Shown: positions 50,901-59,010, numbered from the stretch's first letter. The stretch is 64,000 nucleotides of DNA from Streptomyces sulphureus DSM 40104 (GCF_000381025.1 NZ_KB905819.1:186001-250000); one strand, 5' to 3'. The notes: a model not told the origin generated them from the letters alone. Translations and numbers: made by a program.

Positions 50901-52573
50901 CGACCGTCGACACGCTCTGCCTCCCGCTGCACCGCGCCGAGCGCCCGGTGCTCGGCGAGCCCGTCGACGGGACGCGCGCGTACGTGCTCGACCGCTTCCT
51001 GCGCCCGTCCCCGCCCGGCGCCACGGGCGAGCTGTACCTCTCGGGCGCGAGCCTTGCGCGCGGCTACCTGAACCGGCCGGGCGAGACCGCCGCCCGGTTC
51101 GTCGCCGACCCGTTCGCCGGAGGCGGGGCGCGGATGTACCGCACGGGCGACCTCGCCCGATGGACGGCGGACGGGCTGGAGTTCCGCGGCCGCGCCGACG
51201 AGCAGGTGAAGGTGCGCGGGTTCCGGGTGGAGCCCGGCGAGGTCTCCGCCGTGCTGGAGCGGCTGCCGGGCGTGGCGCGGGCCGCGGTCGCGGTGCGCGG
51301 TGCCTCCTGCGACGCGGGCGGGCGGCTCGTCGCGTACGTCGTCCCCGAAGACGGTCCCTCGGCGGCCCCCGAGCGCGGTGCGCTGCACGCCGCCGCGGCC
51401 GGGGAACTCCCCGGCTACATGGTGCCGTCGGCCTTCGTCCTCCTCGACCGGCTGCCGCTCACCCCCAACGGGAAGCTCGACCACGCCGCACTCCCCGAAC
51501 CGGCCGACGAGCACCTCCTCCGGCAGGCCGGCACGCCGCCTTCGGGCCCGCGCGAGGACCTGCTCTGCACCCTCTTCGCGGAGGTGCTGGGCGCCGAACG
51601 CGTCTGGGCGGACGACGACTTCTTCGCGCTCGGCGGGCACTCCCTCCTCGCGGCGCGGCTCCTCGCCCGCGTCGAGGGCGCCACAGGCGTGGGGCTGGGC
51701 ATCCGGGCGCTCTTCGAGGCCCCGACACCCGCGGCGCTCGCCGAGGCGCTCGCCGCCGAGGAGAGCGGCACGGGGACCCGGGGCGCCGACCTCGCCACCC
51801 TGCTGCCGCTGCGCACCCGGGGCGCCCGCCCGCCGCTCTTCTGCGTGCACCCGGCGGGCGGCCTCGCCTGGCCCTACGCCGGCTTCCTCCAACACCTCGA
51901 GGACCGCCCGGTGTACGGCCTCCAGACCCCCAACCTGCAAGGCGACCGCCCCTTCCCCGCGAGTATCGGGGAGATGGCGGCCGGCTACGTCGAGGAGCTC
52001 CGCACCGTGCGTCCGCACGGGCCCTACCACCTGCTCGGCTGGTCCTTCGGCGGCAACGTCGCGCAGGAGATGGCCGTCCAACTCCGCGAGGCGGGGGAGG
52101 AGGTGGCGCTGCTCGCCCTCCTCGACGCCTACCCGAAGGCGCCTATCGACGGCCTGGAGGACGCGGGCCGCGGCGCCGTCTTCCGCGCCCTCCTCGCCAA
52201 CCTCGGCTTCGCCGCGTCGAGTTGGGAGAGCGACGAGGACCTGGACGCCGGTGCGGTACGGGACGCGCTGCGGGAGGCGGGCAGCCCGCTCGGCGCCCTG
52301 GAGCCCGGCACGATCGAGACCATGGTCGCCAACTTCGCCGCACAGGCACGGTTGATGCGCCACCACTCGCCCCGCGTCTTCCCCGGCGACGTCCTCTTCT
52401 TCCGCGCCGCGGACGAGGACCCGTCCGGCGGCCTCACGCCCGCGATGTGGCACCCGCACACGGAGGGCGTCCTGCGGGTGCACGACGTGCCCTGCACGCA
52501 CGCCCTCATGACGCACCCCGACTCCCGAGCGGTGATCGGACCCGTCCTCGCCGAGGAGCTCGGGCGGCGGTGA
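41993..52573 (+). CDS. Three-module nonribosomal peptide synthetase (C-A-T, C-A-T, C-A-T-TE)
   Basis: A synthetase of about 3525 residues. Domains: C1 (42056-43380, HHAVLDG), A1 (43381-45130, TSGSTGRPKG), T1 (Ser codon 45263); C2 (45420-46760, HHIAADG), A2 (46790-48300), T2 (Ser codon 48443); C3 (48600-49930, HHIAADG), A3 (49980-51500), T3 (51610-51660). A thioesterase (51820-52573) has GWSFGG and a late CTHALM histidine. No epimerase, methylase or ketoreductase is present. The three A domains share an unusual core, FDA(A/S)WDP(L/V)LWM and ETTP, and similar pockets. A1 carries a repeat insertion. C1 looks like the EntF starter type. The GTG at 41993 has GGAGGGG 8 bp upstream; ATG 42032 is equally usable. 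The product is a tripeptide, possibly acylated. Confidence 0.95.
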   Translation: MRGSKAFSQGAAPMTDVDAARLPLTTAQRSLWFAQQLDPQSTAHTIAEYVDVRGEFDPSLLHQAVARVTDEVDALRATLTGSDDGRQLVHPRLDIAVPLTDLSGHPAAEATALDLMWEDLATPSDPTGVPVTATALFRLAPSRHLLHLRTHHAVLDGYGAALVLGRIAETYTLLAQGASVPERPLPLAPLVEEDLRYNASPERSQDAEYWRRRLDGAPAPVRLAEAAANPAHKAVGHNSRIAPMDWDRLREAARSVRVAWPALFVAATALYTHRVRAVEDVVLGMPVTGRQGRTARATPGMMSQVLPLRLQVSASDTAGGLLRRVTEGMRGVLRHQRYPVEELRRERGLLPGQPLTGPAVNVLAFDEDLRFGPASGTLHNLALGPVEDLTLAVHPGAGGGARVDVLADEALHRPAALAGHLERILDLTESLAADPARRVASLRAVAPGESAGVLALAAGPPLGREPSTVPEELARQAGETPDKTAVSDGAHALTFAELDGAAEALASVLHAEGAVRGTTVAVALPRSVDTVVALLAVLRAGAVYMPVDPASPADRIAHLLHDARPVLLLCEPDGPAARRAPEGTLVRTVLHRAVHRVGAPSGVPHEQTRVGLHDAVHRAGAPTDASGDQPRDVGAPADAPHEQARAGLHDAAHRVGMPTDIPDDHSRTSLPATAHRTAPAPQGPKPDDGAYLVHTSGSTGRPKGVLVPHRALGNLLEHHRAESHAEAARAEGRRLRVALTASTAFDAAWDPLLWMLAGHELHLVDEAARRDPEETVAFLEAHRIDVIETTPSFLRQLLAAGLMRPGAHRPRVVALGGEPVNDELWQRLSGEPGLLAYNFYGPTEATVDAVTTRIAGSAPAIGRPVRGARAQVLDAALQPLPAGAVGELYLAGECLARGYAGRPGPTADRFLADPFGPPGARMYRTGDLARWGEGGVLEFVGRSDDQVKVRGHRVETGEVESALAALPGVAQAAVVPRGGTEHGELAAYLVPTADEQGTALRGEQLAVREALSAALPSYMVPTAYAAVDRLPLTPNGKLDTAALPPPRVPAPRERALPRTAAEETVGRVLAGLLGLEEAGRDDDFFALGGHSLLATRLLTRLAEETGVRLPVRALFASPTVAGIAALLEAEDTEPVPSAPERPERLPLSAAQQRLWLLERMGEGGERYHVPAVVRLEGEVDLAALQRAFADLVARHEALRTVYREDAEGSHQVVLPADECGVALDVAAAVAGPEALPVPEFDLAARPPVQALVAPLAAVADTYVLALTFHHIAADGWSMGVLVRDLGDAYAARRAGRAPQLPPLPAQYADHALAERARLGSREDPDSLTARQLDFWEHALVGAPPELPLPFDRPRPPRAAPRGGRVPLRLDAAVHRSVVALAREAGTSPFMVLHAALVAVLHRLGAGDDLVVGTPVAGREAEEFHDVVGFFVNTLVLRVDAGGDPGFRELLCRTREADLAAYAHQDVPFEQVVERVAPPRSLARHPLFQVMLALNNTPRQDVELPGLRAEPVAAERPTAKFDLTWDLAEEHDADGRPAGLTGSVEYSSALFDEATARRFAAHFARLLGSALAEPELPLSRLGMLTAQEREAALDNGGEEGPAEPAPMQSICDVLATQAAVTPARTAVVDAERAVPFGDLAVEVDAVAHRLAAAGVGRGDRVAVALPPSARQVSAVFGTLRAGAVHVPLDPSHPPERNMQILRSSRPAALLTERSCSRALPEWHAPTLHLDAPPAERTASAPLPPEEGPCGTDAAYVLYTSGSTGAPKGVVVEHRSLANLLRHHGSRLIEPAERAHGGRPLRVALTAAPTFDASWDPLLWMVAGHELHTVDEATRRDPEALVAFLRARRIDVVETTPSLLEQLRACGLFAPGSPRPTVVALGGEPVGEALWGELAALHGVSVWNLYGPTEATVDSTAAPVTAGSTPHLGRAVTGVRARVLDPYLGPAAPGATGELYLSGAGLARGYDGAHGRTAERFLADPYGPPGGRMYRTGDLVRRLPGGELQFVGRADGQVNVRGFRVETGEVEAALAAHTGVRRAAAAVREAPGGGRLAAWVVPETGAAPSAVSLRSFAASRLPGYMVPSHLALVDELPLTAHGKTDFAALPEPAPAGPATGEAPRTPQEELVCALFAECLGAEHVGRDADFFALGGHSLLATRIVDRVRAAFGAELPVRALFEDPTPAGLARRLTGAARGRPVLRALHERPAHVPLSFAQQRLWFLNRLHPQDASYNLPMAVRLRGRVDVPALRAALCDVVARHESLRTVFPDAQDAPGTPVQRVLAPGDARPPLPVTRCSPGEAAGLLRAAARRGFALTHQPPLRAELFTEGEESHTLLVVVHHIAADGWSMGPLAQDLAAAYAARRAGRAPDWSPLPVQYADYTLWQRELLGDPSDPESLHAGQLAYWRRTLADAPAELPLPCDRPRPEAASGEGGSVPIPLDASDGRRLAALAKEEGASTFMALHALLAALLDRYGTGTDTVVGSPVAGRSEEALGGLVGFFVNTLVLRLGTEGDPDLRALLARARQADLAAYAHQELPFEALVESLAPPRSLARHPLFQVMLSLNNAGRPELDLPGLHASVEGVDTAGAKFDLSFAFTEEAAGALTGVLEFSRDLFDAATAQRLADSFAALLHSALAEPDAPLSTHEPLGPDERAHLLARGEGGASAPAHPTVVAGFSATASAHPEEVAVRAGASALTYGELARESAALARLLRERGVRRGETVAVVLPRSTDSLTSLLGVLTAGAVYAPVDDGLPPARVAAVLSDARPAAVVTAGAARVPDGPWHLVDLAAPRAAAELAASEPPFTESGPEPCDAAYVVHTSGSTGRPKGVVVEHGSLTHLWEHHRRALFAPACAAAGGRRLRVALTASLSFDASWDPVLWMLEGHELLVVDSDTRRDPAALAAMVREQRIDVLETTPTHASALLDAGLCSPGGHRPLVLALGGEAVPPALWQRLRDEPGLTAWNLYGPTEATVDTLCLPLHRAERPVLGEPVDGTRAYVLDRFLRPSPPGATGELYLSGASLARGYLNRPGETAARFVADPFAGGGARMYRTGDLARWTADGLEFRGRADEQVKVRGFRVEPGEVSAVLERLPGVARAAVAVRGASCDAGGRLVAYVVPEDGPSAAPERGALHAAAAGELPGYMVPSAFVLLDRLPLTPNGKLDHAALPEPADEHLLRQAGTPPSGPREDLLCTLFAEVLGAERVWADDDFFALGGHSLLAARLLARVEGATGVGLGIRALFEAPTPAALAEALAAEESGTGTRGADLATLLPLRTRGARPPLFCVHPAGGLAWPYAGFLQHLEDRPVYGLQTPNLQGDRPFPASIGEMAAGYVEELRTVRPHGPYHLLGWSFGGNVAQEMAVQLREAGEEVALLALLDAYPKAPIDGLEDAGRGAVFRALLANLGFAASSWESDEDLDAGAVRDALREAGSPLGALEPGTIETMVANFAAQARLMRHHSPRVFPGDVLFFRAADEDPSGGLTPAMWHPHTEGVLRVHDVPCTHALMTHPDSRAVIGPVLAEELGRR
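43760..44000 (+). repeat. In-frame tandem repeat inside the first adenylation domain
   Basis: About 3.7 copies of a 66-bp (22-residue) unit. Unit 1 begins LHRAVHRVGAPSGVPHEQ (43760), unit 2 LHDAVHRAGAPTDASGDQ (43826) with an extra partial VGAPADAPHEQARAG, and unit 3 LHDAAHRVGMPTDIPDDH (43934). It falls between adenylation core motifs A2 and A3, where A2 and A3 domains of the same protein are about 80 residues shorter. Confidence 0.85.
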
Positions 52574-52615
52574 CAGCGCCGCCCTCCACCCGTCCGTCGA
52601 AAAGAGTGAAGAGAC

Positions 52616-52815
52616 ATGACCAACCCCTTCGACAACCCCGCCGTCCAGCACCGCGTCCTCGTCAACGACGAGGGCCAGCACTCGCTCTGGCCCGAGTTCG
52701 CCGAGATCCCCGCCGGCTGGCAGGCCGTACACGGCCCCGCTTCGCGCGAGGAGTGCCTCGCCTACGTCGACGCGCACTGGACGGACCTGACGCCGCGCAG
52801 CGCGCTGGCCTCCCG

Positions 52816-52819
<4 letters not shown>
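52616..52819 (+). CDS. MbtH-like protein
   Basis: A 67-residue NRPS partner. MbtH proteins bind adenylation domains and are often needed for their folding and activity. The family signature is complete: NPFDNPAVQHRVLVNDEGQH, SLWPEFAEIPAGWQAVHG and the three conserved Trp residues, ending AYVDAHWTDLTPRSA. It begins 42 bp after the NRPS stop. Its stop overlaps the exporter ATPase start (GTGA), so all are co-transcribed. It should serve the three A domains of the NRPS. Confidence 0.97.
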
Positions 52820-53834
<1,015 letters not shown>

Positions 53835-53838
<4 letters not shown>

Positions 53839-54665
53839 CGGCGCCGAGCCTCGCCCCGCGCACCACCGCCGGGCCGCTGCGCACCGTGCGCGACGGACTC
53901 GTCGTCGCCGAGCGGAACCTGGTCAACCTGCGGCGCACCCCGGGGGCCCTGATCGCGGCGCTGGTACAGCCGTTGATGTTCGTGCTGCTCCTCGCCTACG
54001 TCTTCGGCGGCAGCCTCGGGGGCGCGGAGTACCGCTCCTTCCTCATGGGCGGCATCTTCGCGCAAGCCGTCACCTTCAACGCCTCCTTCACCGCGGTCGG
54101 GCTCGCGGCCGACATGGACAGGGGGATGGTCGACCGCTTCAGGGCGCTGCCCATGCCGCGCGGCTCCGTCATCCTCGGCCGTACCCTCTCCGACCTGACG
54201 ATGAGCGCCGTCACCCTCACCGTGACGTCCCTGTGCGGGCTCCTCATCGGCTGGCGGGTGGAGGGCGGGTTGGCGGGGGCGCTCGGCGCCTGTCTCCTGG
54301 TGCTGCTCTTCGCTTTCGCGATGTCGTGGGTCGGCGCGACGATCGGGCTGACGGCGCGGAGCACCGAGGTCGCGCAGAGCGCGGGGCTCGTCTGGCTCTT
54401 CCCCGTCACCTTCGTCTCCGGCGCCTTCGTCGCCGTCGACTCGCTGCCGGGCCCGCTCGCCGCCGTCGCGGAGTGGAACCCCGTCACCGCGACCGCGACG
54501 GCGGCGCGTGCCCTCCTCGGGAACGATCCGCCCGCCGCGCTGCCCGCCTCGACGTCCTGGCCGGCCCAGCACGCCACCGGGTACGCCGTCGCATGCGCCC
54601 TGGCGGTCGTCGCCGTCTTCATGCCCCTCGCGGTGGGCCGCTACCGGCGCATCGCGCGCGGCTGA
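53835..54665 (+). CDS. ABC-2 type transporter permease (DrrB-like)
   Basis: A 276-residue permease with six hydrophobic helices. Class marks are RNLVNLRRTPGALIAALVQP at the start, FVLLLAYVFGGSLGG, GMVDRFRALPMPRGSVILGR in the coupling region and FVSGAFVAVDSLPGPL near the C-terminus. It pairs with the DrrA-like ATPase directly upstream, whose stop it overlaps by 4 bp. This arrangement places exporter synthesis under the NRPS promoter. Confidence 0.93.
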
Positions 54666-54814
54666 CGGCGTCGGGTCGCACGCCGGATCGACGGGCGCCG
54701 GGGGCGCGTTGGCCGCGCGTTGGCGCGACAAGAGCGCCGCGTATGCGCCGCGTTGGCGGCGTTCGGCAACGTGCGGGGCGTTGGCAGAGAAAGCAACCGC
54801 AAGGAGTGATTCCC

Positions 54815-55336
54815 ATGCGTAAGACCATGATCCGCCGAGGCATCGTCGTCGCCGCGGTCGTGGGTCTCGCGGCGGTGCCGATGGCGGCCTCCGTCTCGGC
54901 CGCGCCGGCCGCCCCCGCGAAGGGCGGCTCCTCCTCCGGTGCAAGCGCGTCGGCCGACGCCTCCTTCGACGTGAGCTTCGACGCCCTGGAGGTCGCCAAG
55001 GAGATCGAGAGCTCGATCAAGAAGGCGGAGAACCGGGAGGGCTTCGTCAAGAACCTGATGAACACGGCCTGGTACGCGAGCGGTGAGGAGTACAACGTCG
55101 TCGTCCGCAACCTCAGCCAGGACTACGACGAGGACCTCAACGGCGTCCAGACGTACGGCTCCGCCGAGTACGACGGCGTCACCTACGGCATCTGGATCTT
55201 CGAGGACGGCACCTTCACCAACAAGGGAGACGGCGGCTGGATCAACTGGGCGATGCGCGGCGTCTTCGAGCGCACCGACGAGGACGGGAACGCGAAGGAG
55301 GACGGCTCCGTCGCCGAGTTCGAGAACTTCTCCTGA
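54815..55336 (+). CDS. Secreted acidic protein of unknown function
   Basis: A 173-residue exported protein. AAGGAG lies 8 bp before ATG 54815. The signal peptide is basic MRKTMIRRG, hydrophobic IVVAAVVGLAAVPMAASVS, with cleavage probably at SAAPA. A Ser/Ala linker follows. The mature domain (about residues 55-173) is acidic, with features such as MNTAWYASGEEYNVVVRNLS, YGIWIFEDGTFTNKGDGGWI and NWAMRGVFERTDED. I recall similar secreted streptomycete proteins without a known role and cannot name the family. It lies 149 bp after the exporter, so it may be in the same operon or have its own promoter. Confidence 0.8.
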   Translation: MRKTMIRRGIVVAAVVGLAAVPMAASVSAAPAAPAKGGSSSGASASADASFDVSFDALEVAKEIESSIKKAENREGFVKNLMNTAWYASGEEYNVVVRNLSQDYDEDLNGVQTYGSAEYDGVTYGIWIFEDGTFTNKGDGGWINWAMRGVFERTDEDGNAKEDGSVAEFENFS

Positions 55337-55625
55337 CGTTCGACCGGGCGGCGCCCGCCGCGGGACTGCCTCCGCGGACTCCGACTCCGGTCCCGCATCG
55401 CAGCGCTCGACGTGGAAGCGAGGGCGGCAAGCCGGGACCGAGCAGTACCCGCGCCATCCGGCCGGAAGCTCCGTGCGCCGTCCTCGCGCCGGCCCCACCG
55501 CCTGCGCGGTGGGGCCGTGCGCGCAGCCCGGTGAGTCGGCGACACGAGGCTCGAACTCGTGGGGCGGCAAGCGGACTCGGCGAAGACCACGGGCCCGTTC
55601 CCGTCCTCCCGTCGGGCGGGAGCCC
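55337..55625. other. Intergenic region with a terminator and a tRNA T-arm-like fragment
   Basis: 289 bp between the secreted acidic protein and the convergent protease. It holds the hairpin at 55490-55517. On the minus strand, CACGAG-TTCGAGC-CTCGTG at 55543-55561 looks like a tRNA T-arm, but no complete cloverleaf can be drawn around it. Confidence 0.5.
55490..55517. terminator. Terminator between the NRPS-side genes and the protease
   Basis: CGGCCCCACCGC and GCGGTGGGGCCG form a perfect 12-bp stem with a 4-base loop, placed between convergent genes. Confidence 0.85.
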
Positions 55626-56384
55626 TCACTCCGCGACGGTCCGCTCGATCCAGTCGCGGTGGGCGGTCAGGTCGGTGTAGATGCCCGGTCCTGTGGCGCA
55701 CTTCGGGTCGGCGTCGCCGTCGCGGCTGGTCGCCCCGATCAGTTCCCAGTCGCCGGGGCGGCCCTTGATCTGCGGCCCGCCGGAGTCGAGGACGCACGCC
55801 TGCGCGTTTTCGGTGGGGCTGTCGGTGCACAGCTCGTTCTTCGCCTGGTAGTCCTCGCTGCACCGTTCGTCGGCGACGATCCGGGTGTCCAGCTCCTGGA
55901 GGCGGATCGGCGGATTCGGGCATTCGCTGCCGTCCTCGCAGGTCATACCCCAGCCGAGGATGCGCGTGTCGGTACCCGTCGGCCCGGACTCGGCGGCCAG
56001 CCGGATGGGCTCCGCATCCACGGGGCGGTCCAGCTTCATGACGGCCACGTCGTTGCGGAACGGCTCGTAGGAGAAGTCCGGGTGCGCGACGACCTTGGTG
56101 ACCTTCGCCTCGGCACCCTTCGTGCGATCGTGGTCGCCGACCCGCACGGAGAGGTCCTCGGGCTCGACGTCCACCGTGCAGTGCCCGGCGGTCACGATCC
56201 AGTCCTTTTTGATCAGGGAGGCCCCGCAGTAGTGGTGGCCGTCCTTCTGCACGCTCGCCATGAACGGGTAAGGCGAGGTGGCATCGTGTCCACCGATGAT
56301 CGCCGACGCCGACGGTGTCACCGCCATGGTGAGCGTGATCGCCCCCGCCACCGCGCACACTGCTGCCCTGCCGCGCTTGCTCAT
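55626..56384 (-). CDS. Secreted S1-family serine protease with altered active-site loop
   Basis: A 252-residue chymotrypsin-fold protein. A signal peptide ends in PSASA directly before IIGGHDATSPYPF, the mature S1 N-terminus, so no propeptide seems needed. The catalytic triad is present: TAGHCTV (His), RNDVAVMKL (Asp) and DSGGP (Ser). However the oxyanion-loop sequence reads ACVLDSGGP instead of the near-invariant GDSGGP, so Gly193 is Leu. Counting back six residues from the serine puts Gln, not Asp, at the primary specificity position 189. It may have unusual specificity or be a weak or non-catalytic binder. It is convergent with the NRPS-side genes. Confidence 0.88.
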   Translation of the reverse strand: MSKRGRAAVCAVAGAITLTMAVTPSASAIIGGHDATSPYPFMASVQKDGHHYCGASLIKKDWIVTAGHCTVDVEPEDLSVRVGDHDRTKGAEAKVTKVVAHPDFSYEPFRNDVAVMKLDRPVDAEPIRLAAESGPTGTDTRILGWGMTCEDGSECPNPPIRLQELDTRIVADERCSEDYQAKNELCTDSPTENAQACVLDSGGPQIKGRPGDWELIGATSRDGDADPKCATGPGIYTDLTAHRDWIERTVAE

Positions 56385-56796
56385 CCGTCCTCCTGTGTCT
56401 CGTCCGTGTTTCGGTCACGGTCCGAAGCGGGCCTGCAAGGGGCCGGCCTGGGTCGGTTCCGTCCGCTGTGGAGCCGCTCGGCCGGCCCCCGCGTGATTCC
56501 GCTTGCCCGCGTCCTCTCGAACTCCCGCACGGGGACGCCCACTTCGGACCCGACGCCGTCGATCCTGTCCCGGCCGGCACCCTCGGCACATCGCTCTCTC
56601 CGCTTGGACGCACTGCCCGAAAGTCGTACGGCGAGGTGGCCGCATCGTGCCGCGGGGTGACGGGGCGACGCCCCCGTCCGCGGTCGACTGCGACGCGTGA
56701 CGCCGACGGACGGATCGCTGCCTGCGGGGCGTACCGGGGGCGGCGGATACCGTGTGCAGGCGATATTGCCCGTACGCGGTCTAGGTGGTGGCGTGA
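56385..56796. other. Divergent intergenic region, no gene recognised
   Basis: 412 bp between the protease (minus) and response regulator (plus) starts. It must hold both promoters. Open frames are Pro/Arg-rich without ribosome sites. I see no clear operator. Confidence 0.35.
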
Positions 56797-57441
56797 GTGA
56801 CGGTCACGGTGGTCCTGCTCGACGACGAGGAGTTGGTGCGCAGGGGCCTCCGGTTGATCCTCCACGCCGAGCCGGACATCCAGGTCGTCGCCGAGGGCGA
56901 GGACGGCTCGGTGGCGGCCGAACTCGTGCGTGAGCACCGCCCGGACGTGGTGCTCACCGACATCCAGATGCCCCGCGTCGGCGGCCTGGAGGTCGCCCGG
57001 CAGCTCGCAGCGCTGCCCGATCCTCCCGCCGTCGCGGTGCTCACCAGCTTCGACGTCGACGAGTACGTCCACGCCGCGCTCCGGCACGGCGCAGCGGGGT
57101 TCCTGCTCAAGGACGCCTCGCCGCGCGAACTGGCCGACGCGGTACGGGTCCTCGCACGCGGCGAGGCGATGCTCTCACCGCGCATCACCACCAGGCTGCT
57201 GGCCGCCTTCGCCACGGGCGGAGCCGTCCAGCAAGCGCGAGCCCGGACGGCGGAGTTGACCGCTCGCGAGCGCGAGGTCGCCGTGGCGGTCGCCCGCGGC
57301 CGCAGCAACTCCGAGATCGCCACCGACCTGTCCGTGAGCCAGTCCACGGTCAAGGTCCATCTCACCCGGATCATGACCAAGCTCGACGCCGCCAACCGCA
57401 CGCAGGTCGCGCTCATCGCCCACGACGCCGGGCTGGCCTGA
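56797..57441 (+). CDS. NarL/FixJ-family response regulator
   Basis: A 214-residue two-component regulator. The receiver domain has the acidic pair DDEE at the start, the phospho-acceptor Asp in VVLTDIQMPRVGG (about residue 53), and the conserved Lys in FLLKDASP. The C-terminal LuxR-type helix-turn-helix is LTAREREVAVAVARGRSNSE, then STVKVHLTRIMTKL. The start is the GTG at 56797. The convergent histidine kinase 107 bp beyond its stop is the probable partner, an uncommon opposite-strand arrangement. Confidence 0.93.
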   Translation: MTVTVVLLDDEELVRRGLRLILHAEPDIQVVAEGEDGSVAAELVREHRPDVVLTDIQMPRVGGLEVARQLAALPDPPAVAVLTSFDVDEYVHAALRHGAAGFLLKDASPRELADAVRVLARGEAMLSPRITTRLLAAFATGGAVQQARARTAELTAREREVAVAVARGRSNSEIATDLSVSQSTVKVHLTRIMTKLDAANRTQVALIAHDAGLA

Positions 57442-57547
57442 AGCCCCGGACGACGGCCCTTCGACGACAGGAGCCGCACCCCCCGACTCGGTGCACCCCG
57501 CCCCGATCTGCTCGCAGCCGCGCCGGGAGGCCGCGGCCTCGCCAGGG

Positions 57548-58900
57548 TCAGTCCGCGGCCGCCGACGCGGGCAGCGCGGCATCGACCCGGAAGCCGCCGT
57601 GACCGGTGGGCCCTGACTCGACGGTGCCTCCGGCCAGCCGGACCCGCTCCGTCAGGCCGATCAGCCCGTGCCCCCCGCTCGGCAGCAGAGGTTCACCGTC
57701 GGCAGCCGGCTCGGAGGGCTTCCCCATCGGGCCGTTGACGACCCGTACCCGCACGGTCTGCGGCTCGTACGCGAGGTTGATCTGCGTGCTGGCGCCCGGG
57801 GCGTGCTTGTGCACGTTGGTCAGCGCCTCCTGCACGACCCGGTGCGCAGCACGCTCGACCGGCTCAGCCAGCGTCCGCGGCGTGCCTTCGACGCGCATGG
57901 TGACGGGCAGCCCGGCCGCCCGGGAGCTGTCGGCCAGCTCGCCGATGCGGTCGACGGCCGCGCCGGCGGCGGACCGCCGCTCGGCCGGAACCTGCGCCGG
58001 CTCTCCTGACGCGTCCTGCGCGGAGTCGCTGCTCGCAGCGGCCTGTGGCTCCTCGTCCCCTTCGGCCGGGTCGTTCCGCAACAGCCCCAGCATCTCGCGG
58101 AGTTCGGTGAGCGCGCGTCGACCGGCCGTCTGGATGGTCTGCGCTGTCTCGCCCGTTGTCTCCGGATCGTGTGCGACGGCGGTGAGCACGTTGGCGTGCA
58201 CGACGATCAGGCTCACCTGGTGGGACACCACGTCGTGCATCTCCCCTGCGATGCGCCGGCGTTCCTGTTCCCGCGCCGCCTCGGCCACGAGTCGCTGTTC
58301 CCGCTCGGCACGCTCCGCCCGTTCGACGAGACCGGCGACGACGGCGCGCCGTTGGCCCACGTACAGCCCCAACAGCAGCGGCACCAGGCAGGAGAAGACG
58401 AAGTTCACCGCGAACCAGATCGCCACTGTCCGGAAGTCGGACCACACCGCCGCGTTCCAGGGCGCGAGTACCACCAGCCCGACACCGGCCGACGCCCAGG
58501 CCGTACGCCGGCTGTGCGGGCCGCGATAGGCGCCCACCGCGTAGTAGGCGAAGGGTGCGACGAGAGCCGAGGTCAGGAGGACCTTGGCCAGCAGCCCGGC
58601 GGCGAGTACCAGTTCGGGGGCCCGCCGCCGTGCGAGCAGCGGCAGCGCGCTCACCGCGGCGATCACTACGTTCGCCCAGGGAGTGGCCGGCCCCGAGTAG
58701 GGGTTCTGGAGGCTGTTCCCCACCGCGAGCACCAACGCGATGCCCGCCAGCACCCAATCCACGGCGCGCGGCGGCAGCAGAGGCGAGCGCGATACGGGCC
58801 GCGCCGGGAGGCTCGGCGCTGCGTCTCCGTGGTCGGAAGGCAGGAGCGCCCAGGAGCGCAGCATCTGCCCGAACCGGCGGGTGCGACTGGTCGTACTCAC
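57548..58900 (-). CDS. HisKA_3-type sensor histidine kinase
   Basis: A 450-residue NarL-partner kinase. About five membrane helices (residues about 45-195) form the sensor, with no large extracellular domain. The HisKA_3 phospho-acceptor is RRRIAGEMHDVVSHQVSLIV with the His near residue 221. The ATPase domain has VVQEALTNVHKHAPGA (N box) and GGHGLIGLTERVRLAGG. An Ala/Glu-rich insert separates the two catalytic parts. The signal is unknown. It is convergent with, and probably signals to, the NarL-type regulator. Confidence 0.92.
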   Translation of the reverse strand: MSTTSRTRRFGQMLRSWALLPSDHGDAAPSLPARPVSRSPLLPPRAVDWVLAGIALVLAVGNSLQNPYSGPATPWANVVIAAVSALPLLARRRAPELVLAAGLLAKVLLTSALVAPFAYYAVGAYRGPHSRRTAWASAGVGLVVLAPWNAAVWSDFRTVAIWFAVNFVFSCLVPLLLGLYVGQRRAVVAGLVERAERAEREQRLVAEAAREQERRRIAGEMHDVVSHQVSLIVVHANVLTAVAHDPETTGETAQTIQTAGRRALTELREMLGLLRNDPAEGDEEPQAAASSDSAQDASGEPAQVPAERRSAAGAAVDRIGELADSSRAAGLPVTMRVEGTPRTLAEPVERAAHRVVQEALTNVHKHAPGASTQINLAYEPQTVRVRVVNGPMGKPSEPAADGEPLLPSGGHGLIGLTERVRLAGGTVESGPTGHGGFRVDAALPASAAAD

Positions 58901-59010
58901 GGGTTGAGGATAGGAGGCGGCCGAACCGGCGCCCGGCGGAGGTCGGCCGTGCCCGCCAGACCGGCGGGCCTAGAACCTTCGGTTGAGACTGCTGTTGGGA
59001 CTACGAACCA

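Noticed and set aside
41993..52573. A catecholate siderophore cluster
   Set aside because: The starter C domain hints at it, but there are no DHB synthesis, aryl-loading, iron-uptake or iron-box sequences in the window.
48868..52815. A long open plus-strand frame running before the ABC ATPase
   Set aside because: It is the off-frame reading of the NRPS. Only the part from the GTG at 52816 has real motifs and a coupled start.
55530..55600. A complete tRNA gene
   Set aside because: Only a T-arm-like hairpin can be drawn. There are no matching acceptor, D or anticodon arms.
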